A stretch of 16,362 nucleotides of DNA. Source: Clostridiales bacterium UBA1380 (GTDB lineage: Bacteria; Bacillota; Clostridia; Oscillospirales; CAG-272). The stretch lies in assembly GCA_002305445.1 (NCBI GenBank), contig DBRA01000067.1:1-16362 (forward strand), in the 5' to 3' direction. The position numbers and the translations under genes were made by a program. Within the stretch, counting starts at the first letter, position 1, and each line of letters opens with the position of its first letter. This document shows positions 1 through 6,840 of the stretch, one piece after another. The notes under the pieces were generated by a model. The model saw nothing but the letters and a program-made list of their open reading frames with translations, had not been told where the DNA came from and made no database searches.

Positions 1-41
1 TTGCCGCGGCTTATTATTATATCAAAAACCAAGCATTAGAT

Positions 42-81
42 AAAAAAGCAGCGGAAACGACACCGCTTCCGCTGTTTTTTA
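42..81. terminator. Bidirectional rho-independent terminator
   Basis: AGCGGAA at 50-56 pairs with TTCCGCT at 67-73 around a 10-base loop. The stem extends outward through C49-G74 and a G-U pair into an A-run (42-47) facing a T-run (75-80). It therefore works on both strands: for the leftward zinc-ribbon gene ending at 115 and for whatever gene enters from the left. Bases 1-41 are too short to identify that gene; several frames end here with short, uninformative peptides. Confidence 0.8.
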
Positions 82-114
82 TTATGTAAATCATCGACCG
101 GTTCGCTTTGCTTT

Positions 115-882
115 TTAATCCTTCAGCTTTGTTCCGCATTCGGCGCAAAAGCGTGCGTTTGTTTCGTTCACGGCACAGCAGCTCGGGCAGATTACTGTCT
201 GCGGTTCATCAGCTTTTGGCGCTTGGGCTTGAACTAAGGTCGCTCCGCACTCGGCGCAGAAGCGCGTGCCGGGTTCGCCTTTTGTACCGCACGACGGACA
301 TACGGGCGCGTCTCCGGCGGGAGCCGCGGCGGGAATTTCCGGTTCGGGAGCGGGGAAAGCGGGAGCATCTGCGACAGGCTGCGGAGCCGACGGCGGCGCT
401 TCGTCGAAGATCATTTTCGGTATGACGAGTTCGGGTTGAGGAGAGGGCGCCGCCTGTTCCGTGCGTGTATCGCCGGCGAGCCGCGCTCCGCATTTGTAGC
501 AGAACGCCATTTCCTCCGTGTATTCGTTGCCGCAGCTCGGGCATTTTTTAACCTCGAGCTTTTCACCGAGCTTCGTGCCGCATTCGGCGCAGAATTTCGT
601 TCCCGGCACGTTGACCTTGCCGCAGACGGCGCATGTCAGAATCGAGCGGGCATATTCCTCGTTCGCCGCTTCGATCTGCTTCGCGATATCGTCGGCGACG
701 GCGCGCGCCTGCTTTATTTCCTCGTAGGCGACGGCATATTCGGGATCGACCTCGGCTCCGGCGTCGAACTTGGCGCAGAGCGCTTCGCCGAGCTTCTTTA
801 GCGCGGCGGATATTATTTCGTCCTGCTCGCCGGCTCTTTCCTTTAATTCCGCAATCAGTTTTTTGAAGTCGGTGCTGTCCAT
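115..882 (-). CDS. Multi-zinc-ribbon protein with N-terminal coiled coil
   Basis: A 255-residue cytoplasmic protein with no signal peptide or membrane segment. Residues 1-80 are charged and Ala/Glu/Lys-rich, probably a helical coiled coil. Four zinc ribbons follow, each with two CxxC knuckles: C84/C87 with C98/C101, C114/C117 with C128/C131, C195/C198 with C209/C212, and C232/C235 with C246/C249. Ribbons 2 and 3 are split by a Pro/Ala-rich linker (about 143-190). Three of the four ribbons share the FCAECG core of the zinc-ribbon domains common in Clostridia, so they look like internal duplications. Such ribbons usually mediate protein or nucleic-acid contacts; no catalytic domain is visible and the function is unknown. 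The ATG is well supported by GGAGG at 889-893, five to six bases upstream, and by a consensus promoter. The gene is monocistronic. Confidence 0.85.
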   Translation of the reverse strand: MDSTDFKKLIAELKERAGEQDEIISAALKKLGEALCAKFDAGAEVDPEYAVAYEEIKQARAVADDIAKQIEAANEEYARSILTCAVCGKVNVPGTKFCAECGTKLGEKLEVKKCPSCGNEYTEEMAFCYKCGARLAGDTRTEQAAPSPQPELVIPKMIFDEAPPSAPQPVADAPAFPAPEPEIPAAAPAGDAPVCPSCGTKGEPGTRFCAECGATLVQAQAPKADEPQTVICPSCCAVNETNARFCAECGTKLKD

Positions 883-914
883 ATCTGTCCTCCGCTAAAT
901 GGATTTGTTTTACA

Positions 915-943
915 ATTATATCATGCAATAAACTAAAATACAA
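915..943 (-). promoter_or_regulatory. Sigma-A promoter of the zinc-ribbon gene
   Basis: On the minus strand, TTGTAT (938-943) and TATAAT (915-920) are separated by exactly 17 bases, about 30 bases upstream of the ribosome binding site of the zinc-ribbon gene. It is divergent from the promoter at 1000-1028. Confidence 0.75.
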
Positions 944-999
944 GCGGCACAGGCGCTGTTAATGTAAATTTCTGTATATAAAAGATATATCGTGTCATA

Positions 1000-1028
1000 T
1001 TGTCACATTGCGCCCGCGGTGATATAAT
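1000..1028 (+). promoter_or_regulatory. Sigma-A promoter of the two-domain hydrolase gene
   Basis: TTGTCA (1000-1005) and TATAAT (1023-1028) are separated by 17 bases. The -10 box lies only 24 bases before the start codon at 1053, giving a leader of roughly 20 bases that just holds the ribosome binding site (GAAAGG, 1044-1049). Confidence 0.75.
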
Positions 1029-1052
1029 TATTTCAAATCTACCGAAAGGCTT

Positions 1053-2702
1053 GTGATGTATATGATATGCCTGACATCGCGCGGGGAAGCGCCGGCCGAA
1101 GGCCGCTATCTGTTTATGGGCGACAGCGTTACGGACGACGGCCGCTTTATCGCATATCTGGAAGCATTTTTGAAGATATATAAAGCCGGGGGCGTCGAGC
1201 TGATAAACGCCGGCGTGTCGAGCGAAACCGCGTCCGGGCTGTCCGAGCGCGCGCATCCTTTTCCGCGCCCATGCGCCGCCGGCCGCATCGACCGCGCGAT
1301 CTCGCTCGCTCAACCCGACTTTGTCATTCTCGCATACGGCGTCAACGACGCGATATACGCGCCGTTTTCGGAGGAGCGCTACGACGCGTACCGTGCAGGG
1401 CTTGCCGCGCTCATGAGAAAGATTCACGACGCCGGAGCCAAAGCCGTGGTGCTGACACCGTTCCCGTTCGACGCACAGTCCTACGGCGGCGCTCTTGCGG
1501 ACGACGGCGATGACGATTACAGCTACATGCGCCCGTATAAGAATTATGCGGGCGTGCTCGACGAATATGCGCGCCGAATTGCCGCCGACCTTGCGGACGA
1601 GGCCGACCTTGTCGTTGACATCACAACGCCGCTTGAAGAATTCACAGCGTCCGCCCGCGCATCCGACCCGTCGTATAAATCGGGCGACGGAATACACCCG
1701 AACGAAGCCACGCACCGCTTTCTGGCAGTCCTTCTCGCGGACAGACTGTTCGGCGCGCGGTGTCCGCGCTTCGAGGAAAGGCTCGCGACGGATGAAGGAA
1801 AGCGTACATACGACGCCGCGAGGGCGTATGAAAGAGCCGCTCACCGCTATTGGAAGGAGCATATCGGCCACGACAACCCGAGTAAGGAGCAGCCGGTATC
1901 ACAGGACGATGTCCGCACGGCAAATACCGCGCTCGACGAAACGGCGGCGGAGACGGCGGACAGCTTCGATATACGTGGCAGTTACGGCGAATACAGCCGG
2001 CTCGACTTCACGTTCGGCGGTCACGAAGCCGTCATTGTCAAGCCGAAGCGCGGATACGCGGACAATAAATGGATATGGCGCGCGGAATTCCTCGGCGCGT
2101 TCGACGCCGTCGACCGCGAGATGCTCGCGCGCGGCTACAACCTGCTTTACTACTCGATAAGCGATATGTACGGCTCCGACGGCGCTGTCGCGCTTATGGA
2201 GCCGTTCAGAGCGTATGCAGTCGAGCGCTTCGGCCTTTCGCAGAAGACGATCCTCTTCGGCTTCAGCCGCGGCGGCCTGTACTCGCTCGCCTACGCCGCG
2301 GCGCACCCGCATAACGTCGCAGCGCTTTATCTCGACGCGCCGGTCGTATCGGTGTCGAGCTGGCCGCTCGGAACGCGCAGCGGCGCCGGATCTCCGCGCG
2401 AGGCCGTCGAATGTGCGCTGCGGCTCGGCATAACGCGCGAAAACGCCGAAGCATACGACGAAAAGACGACGGCCGCACGCCTTGCGAAGATCGGCGCGGC
2501 GCGCGTCCCGCTCGCGCTTGTCGCCGGCGATTCCGACAGGGTCGTCCCGTACATCGAAAACGGAATCGAACTCGAGCAGTATTACAAGATAAACGGTCTG
2601 CGATTATTGTGTATTATAAAACCCGGCTGCGACCATCACCCGCACAGCCTTGAGGATCCGTCGCCCGTCGCCGACTTCCTCGAAAACAACGCTATATATT
2701 AA
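1053..2702 (+). CDS. SGNH esterase fused to an alpha/beta hydrolase
   Basis: A 549-residue cytoplasmic protein carrying two complete hydrolase domains. Residues about 18-235 are an SGNH/GDSL esterase: block I FMGDSVTDDGR (Ser25), block II Gly54, block III GVND (Asn98), block V DGIHPN (Asp212, His215). Residues about 310-549 are an alpha/beta hydrolase: nucleophile elbow GFSRGG (Ser405), likely acid in AGDSDRVVPY (Asp493 or Asp495), likely base His528 or His529 in GCDHHP. Both triads look intact. SGNH enzymes of this type often deacylate glycans or small esters, so a role in removing acetyl or feruloyl groups from plant oligosaccharides is plausible next to lacZ, but the substrate is not shown. 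Translation starts at GTG 1053 or the adjoining ATG 1056; GAAAGG just upstream serves either. The gene is GC-rich and monocistronic. Confidence 0.85.
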   Translation: MMYMICLTSRGEAPAEGRYLFMGDSVTDDGRFIAYLEAFLKIYKAGGVELINAGVSSETASGLSERAHPFPRPCAAGRIDRAISLAQPDFVILAYGVNDAIYAPFSEERYDAYRAGLAALMRKIHDAGAKAVVLTPFPFDAQSYGGALADDGDDDYSYMRPYKNYAGVLDEYARRIAADLADEADLVVDITTPLEEFTASARASDPSYKSGDGIHPNEATHRFLAVLLADRLFGARCPRFEERLATDEGKRTYDAARAYERAAHRYWKEHIGHDNPSKEQPVSQDDVRTANTALDETAAETADSFDIRGSYGEYSRLDFTFGGHEAVIVKPKRGYADNKWIWRAEFLGAFDAVDREMLARGYNLLYYSISDMYGSDGAVALMEPFRAYAVERFGLSQKTILFGFSRGGLYSLAYAAAHPHNVAALYLDAPVVSVSSWPLGTRSGAGSPREAVECALRLGITRENAEAYDEKTTAARLAKIGAARVPLALVAGDSDRVVPYIENGIELEQYYKINGLRLLCIIKPGCDHHPHSLEDPSPVADFLENNAIY

Positions 2703-2738
2703 AAAAAGAAGAGCCTTTTTATAAAGGCTCTTCTTTTT
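2703..2738. terminator. Shared bidirectional terminator between convergent genes
   Basis: A perfect 16-base inverted repeat: 2703-2718 (A5 then GAAGAGCCTTT) pairs with 2723-2738 (AAAGGCTCTTC then T5), with a four-base loop. The A-run on one side and T-run on the other make it an intrinsic terminator in both directions, for the hydrolase (stop at 2700-2702) and for lacZ (stop at 2746-2748). Confidence 0.95.
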
Positions 2739-2745
2739 ACTTATT

Positions 2746-5700
2746 TCAGAAGTACTTCGCTTCGTCGAACGGCTTGATGTCGTTGACAAACGCCGGCAGG
2801 ATGCGGATCGACCAGTCGAAGTGCTTTTCGTTGATCTGCAGGTGCTCGGGCAGGCCGGGGCCGCAGGAGTTGGAGCCGATGCCGGACAGCTTGTAGTCGA
2901 CGCAGACGGTCGTCTCCTTGTTCGGGACGAGTTCGTACTGATGGCGCGTGCGGGTGAGCTGCTCGGGCGTGTAGTGGCTCGCATTAGCGGAGAACTCGTC
3001 GCCGCCGCAGGTGAAGTATAAACCGTGGCCGGCCACATTCGCGACGTATGCCCAGCGGCATCCGTGATGGCTCGAGTTTTCCTGCGGGAAGACGTAGGGC
3101 TGGTGGTTGTCCGACACGGAGGTCTCGAAGTCGCCTATATAGGACGCAAGGCGCTTGTCCTCGTAGCTCTCGTGCGGGCCGTAGCCGAAGTAGCGGAAGC
3201 GCTCGCAGCCCTCGGGCATCGTGAGGCGCAGACCGAAGCGCGGCAGGAACGGGACGTTTTTGTCGACGTCCGCAGAGAAGGTGGCGCGGATGCTGCCGTC
3301 CGCGAAGACGGTGTAGGTCACGTCGGCTCTGAGCACGGGATCGTTGGTATATCCGCCGAGCGAGATTTTCGCTGTCACGATCGCCTTTTCGGCGGTCGAT
3401 TCGGTCAACATGCATTCGTAGCACTTGACGAACACGCGGTCGAACGCGGCTCTCTGCCACTGCCAGCGGATGTTGCGGTCGTTGTCGGTCGGCGCGCGCC
3501 AGATGTTCGGCAGCACCGGCTCGGTGATCATCCTCATGCCGTTGTCGATGATGTCCGCTATGACGCCGTGGCGGCGATCGATCTTGTACATCGTTTCGCC
3601 GGCGGTGACGATGATCGTCGCGTCGTCCTCGACGACGGCGATCTTCGCGTAGTTGACCTGCTTCTTGCAGGCGCACTCGCTCTCGGCCGCTTCGCTGACG
3701 GCGAGCTGTACGAATCCGACCTCGTAGCCGGACGGCGCCCACTTCGTGGGTGCGATCTGACGGAACGACAGATTCAGGTAGCTGTATCCGTTCGCGCCGG
3801 TCAGGTCGACCTTGCACTTCTGCGAATCCTGCGGAGCCGCTTCGAGCGCGATCTTTCCGGAGCGCAGCACCTGTCCGTTGCATTCGAGCCGCCAGTAAAG
3901 TTCGAGGTCGCGCAGGCACTTGAAGTAGCGCAGGTTGCGTACCGTGAACTCGCCCGTGGCAGCGTCGAAGTCGGTCACGGCGACGGGCTTGATAGCCTGC
4001 TTCAGTTCGAGCAGACCCGTATGCGGCGTGCGGTCGGGCCAGACTAGGCCGTCGACGCAGAAGTTGCCGTCGTTCGGGTGGTCGCCGAAGTCGCCGCCGT
4101 AGGTGTATGCGGGATTGATATACTTGTTCACGCCACCGGGCGCGGTGATGGCGACGGAGTGGTCTATGAACTCCCATACGCAGCCGCCGAAGAACTCGTC
4201 GTGCGCGTAAATCGCCTTCCAGTATGCGCTAAGGTCGCCGGGGCCGTTGCCCATCGCGTGGCTGTACTCGCAGAGGAAGAGCGGCTGGGTGTACTTTTCG
4301 TCCTCGACGTATCTCTCGCAGCTCGCGGGATCGGGGTACATGCGTGACTCGATATCGACGACGTCGAGTTGCTGCTCGCCGTTGCAGTAGCCGGAGTGCG
4401 CGCCTTCGTAATGGATAAGGCGCGAGGTGTCGCGAGATTTGATGTACGCGCTCATCGCCTTGTGGTTGCGGCCGTAGCCGGACTCGTTGCCGAGCGACCA
4501 GAATATGACGGACGGATGGTTCTTGTCGCGTTCGAGCAGCAGCTTCATGCGGTCGACGTAGGCGTCGGTCCACTCGGGGCTGTCCGAGAGACCGTTCCAC
4601 GGATGCATGCCGTGCGTCTCGATGTCGCATTCGTCGCAGAGATAGATGCCGAGCTCGTCGCAGAGGCCGGGCAGACGCGGGTCGTTCGGATAGTGGCTCG
4701 TGCGGATCATGTTCACGTTGTGGCGCTTCATGATATAGAGGTCGTTTATCATATGGTCGAGCGGGGTCGCGTGGCCGAGCAACGGATGGCTGTCGTGGCG
4801 GTTGACGCCCTTCGCCTTGACCTTCTGGCCGTTGATGTAGACGACCTTGTTCTTGACCTCGATGCGGCGGAAGCCGATCTTCTGCGCGATCACTTCCTCG
4901 CCGCAGGAGAGCACGAGCGTGTAGAGCGTCGGCGTCTCGTCCGACCACAGCGCGACGTCGGGCACGGTCACCTCAATCGCCGCGTTCGGGTCCGCCGTAA
5001 CGGTTCCGGATGCGATGACATCCTCTCCGCACGGGCACAGCAGCTTGTAAACGATGTCGGTCTCGCCCGTCGCGTTGAACTCGACGCGCAGCGTGCCGGT
5101 CTTGAAGCCGTCGTCCAGCTCCGGCTTCGCGAAGAAGTCGCGGATGCGGACAGGGTCGCGCAGAAGGATGTACGGCTCGCGGAAGATGCCCGACACGCGC
5201 CACATATCCTGATCCTCGAGGTATGTGCCGTCGCACCATTTCAAAACGAGCACGCGCAGCTTGTTCTCGCCCTCGACGACATAGGAGGTGATATCGAACT
5301 CGCTCGTCATGTGCGCGACCTGAGAATAGCCTATCAGCTTGCCGTTTACCCAGACGTAGAAGCACGAGTCCACGCCCTCGAAGTTGAGGAAGATGCTCTT
5401 GCCGCAGAGCTGCTCGCTCGTCAGGCGGAACGAACGGCCGTACAGGCCGCAGGGCGTGTCGTCCGGCACGTGCGGCGGGTCGCACGGGAAGGGATAATTG
5501 ACATTAGTGTAGTTGGGAACATCGTAGCCGCGGTCGAGCTCGACCTGCCAGCTCATCGGGACGGTGAGCTTGTCCGCACCGGCAAGATCAATATTGTCGG
5601 GCAGAACGCTCAGATAATCGCACGCAGCGCCGACGGAATTGAAGAATTTAAAGTCCCACTCGCCGCAGAGCGACTTGAAATACGGGCTTGAGGCGCGGTT

Positions 5701-5811
5701 GCCGCACAGCGCGCTTTTTTCATCTGTGAACGGAATAAAGTAAGCGCGCGGAGCCTCTGTTCCGACGTGCAATGTCTTCGGTGTTTTGTAATAACCGGGG
5801 AGTTTGTACAT
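2746..5811 (-). CDS. lacZ: GH2 beta-galactosidase (LacZ type)
   Basis: A 1021-residue protein, essentially the length of E. coli LacZ (1024). It hydrolyses terminal beta-D-galactosides such as lactose or beta-galacto-oligosaccharides. Order of domains: sugar-binding jelly roll (about 45-220, with WRVSGIFR near 204), immunoglobulin-like domain (about 222-320), catalytic TIM barrel (about 325-620), and the C-terminal small-chain domain (about 755-1010, with WRAPTDND). Barrel motifs GVNRHDSHP and RTSHYPNDPR are intact; the acid/base is Glu443 in WSLGNESGYG and the nucleophile Glu515 in LCEYSHAMGNGPG. There is no signal peptide, so it acts in the cytoplasm on imported oligosaccharides. The start is fixed by GGAGG at 5817-5821. 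It has its own promoter and is transcribed alone; no galactoside permease or Leloir gene is in the window. Confidence 0.97.
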   Translation of the reverse strand: MYKLPGYYKTPKTLHVGTEAPRAYFIPFTDEKSALCGNRASSPYFKSLCGEWDFKFFNSVGAACDYLSVLPDNIDLAGADKLTVPMSWQVELDRGYDVPNYTNVNYPFPCDPPHVPDDTPCGLYGRSFRLTSEQLCGKSIFLNFEGVDSCFYVWVNGKLIGYSQVAHMTSEFDITSYVVEGENKLRVLVLKWCDGTYLEDQDMWRVSGIFREPYILLRDPVRIRDFFAKPELDDGFKTGTLRVEFNATGETDIVYKLLCPCGEDVIASGTVTADPNAAIEVTVPDVALWSDETPTLYTLVLSCGEEVIAQKIGFRRIEVKNKVVYINGQKVKAKGVNRHDSHPLLGHATPLDHMINDLYIMKRHNVNMIRTSHYPNDPRLPGLCDELGIYLCDECDIETHGMHPWNGLSDSPEWTDAYVDRMKLLLERDKNHPSVIFWSLGNESGYGRNHKAMSAYIKSRDTSRLIHYEGAHSGYCNGEQQLDVVDIESRMYPDPASCERYVEDEKYTQPLFLCEYSHAMGNGPGDLSAYWKAIYAHDEFFGGCVWEFIDHSVAITAPGGVNKYINPAYTYGGDFGDHPNDGNFCVDGLVWPDRTPHTGLLELKQAIKPVAVTDFDAATGEFTVRNLRYFKCLRDLELYWRLECNGQVLRSGKIALEAAPQDSQKCKVDLTGANGYSYLNLSFRQIAPTKWAPSGYEVGFVQLAVSEAAESECACKKQVNYAKIAVVEDDATIIVTAGETMYKIDRRHGVIADIIDNGMRMITEPVLPNIWRAPTDNDRNIRWQWQRAAFDRVFVKCYECMLTESTAEKAIVTAKISLGGYTNDPVLRADVTYTVFADGSIRATFSADVDKNVPFLPRFGLRLTMPEGCERFRYFGYGPHESYEDKRLASYIGDFETSVSDNHQPYVFPQENSSHHGCRWAYVANVAGHGLYFTCGGDEFSANASHYTPEQLTRTRHQYELVPNKETTVCVDYKLSGIGSNSCGPGLPEHLQINEKHFDWSIRILPAFVNDIKPFDEAKYF

Positions 5812-5843
5812 ATAAACCTCCGCATAAATTGTTCACTGGTTAT

Positions 5844-5872
5844 ATTATCTCACAATAAGCGCCGTGCGTCAA
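5844..5872 (-). promoter_or_regulatory. Sigma-A promoter of lacZ
   Basis: On the minus strand, TTGACG (5867-5872) and GATAAT (5844-5849) lie 17 bases apart, placing the start of transcription about 25 bases before the lacZ ATG. The 250-base gap 5822-6071 otherwise holds no open reading frame of note and is AT-rich. GCAAAA occurs twice (5888-5893 and 5900-5905), 12 bases apart, just upstream of the -35 box, where an activator could bind. No clear terminator for the leftward operon ending at 6072 is visible in the gap. Confidence 0.75.
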
Positions 5873-6071
5873 GCTTTAACTGTTATGGCAAAATATATCG
5901 CAAAAAATAAAGGCGAAATTAATCGAAAATGATAAAACGGCAGTTGATCAAATAAAACATATACGCAGCGATCCGCAAATCGTGATAATTTATGAGATGT
6001 AAAACATTATCTTCGATTTACTCTCGGCATATTCGTTATATTTGCTGCCGTTATACTTGATATAATATTGA

Positions 6072-6839
6072 TTATCCGAGCGTATATTTGCGGCCGAGCA
6101 TCACATATTTGGCGCCCGCCATTTTGTTGTAAGGCAGGTATTCGACTTCGCCCGGAAGAGTGATGCTGCTTATGGCATCGAGATTTTCTTCAGTATCGGT
6201 GATACCGGGTATCAGCGGAGTCCTGAGCTTATATTTTACGCCGGATTCGCGAAGAATTTCGATGTTGCGCAATATCGGCTTGTTTGAAACGCCGGTATAT
6301 TTTATGTGTTCGCCGTCGTCGGCAAGTTTGAGGTCGCAGTAAACGAAGTCGCAGAGGCCGATCACGCGCCGGAACACCTCTTCGCCTGCATAACCGCTTG
6401 TTTCGATTGCGCAATGAATGCCGTTGCTTCTGAGCTTTTCTAAAAGCTCGCATAGGAAATCCGGCTGCATCAGCGGCTCGCCACCCGATACCGTCACTCC
6501 GCCGCCGCTCATTTTATAAAGATCGGCGTCGCGCGATAACCTTTCGGCAAGCTCGTCCGAGCTTATTTTATATCCGGCGACCTTGAGCAGCCCTTTCGGA
6601 CACGCGCGCAGGCAGCGACCGAAAGGCGCGCAGTCGACATGATCGCAGCCTGCACGGCACCTGCCGCAGTTTTCGCATCCGGCTTTCCGCATAAGCTCCG
6701 GATACGGATTCTGACCTTCGGGGTTGTGGCACCATACGCACCTGAGCGGACATCCCTTGAAAAACACAGTCGTTCGGACGCCGCCTCCGTCGTGGACCGC
6801 AAACTCCTTTATGTCAAAAATCATTCCATTTGAGCTCAT
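6072..6839 (-). CDS. Glycyl radical enzyme activating enzyme (radical SAM)
   Basis: A 255-residue radical-SAM protein that installs the glycyl radical on the partner enzyme encoded directly upstream. The radical-SAM cluster motif CPLRCVWC supplies Cys30, Cys34 and Cys37, preceded by the TTVFFKGC strand typical of pyruvate formate-lyase activases; the SAM-binding VSGGEPL is at 117-123. An inserted ferredoxin-like region holds Cys55, 58, 61, 65 in the normal CxxCxxCxxxC spacing, then Cys70, 76 and 80, a degenerate second cluster lacking the usual CxxCxxC. The protein ends soon after LGRKY, where many relatives continue for some 20-30 residues. Its start lies one base beyond the stop of the upstream gene with no strong ribosome binding site, so translational coupling is likely; a second ATG at codon 6 (6824) is an alternative start. 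Confidence 0.9.
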   Translation of the reverse strand: MSSNGMIFDIKEFAVHDGGGVRTTVFFKGCPLRCVWCHNPEGQNPYPELMRKAGCENCGRCRAGCDHVDCAPFGRCLRACPKGLLKVAGYKISSDELAERLSRDADLYKMSGGGVTVSGGEPLMQPDFLCELLEKLRSNGIHCAIETSGYAGEEVFRRVIGLCDFVYCDLKLADDGEHIKYTGVSNKPILRNIEILRESGVKYKLRTPLIPGITDTEENLDAISSITLPGEVEYLPYNKMAGAKYVMLGRKYTLG

Positions 6840-6840
6840 A

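Noticed and set aside
3025..5691. Long open frames on the strand opposite lacZ
   Set aside because: They are shadows of the GC-rich lacZ codons; they lack ribosome binding sites and recognisable domains, while lacZ itself is unambiguous.
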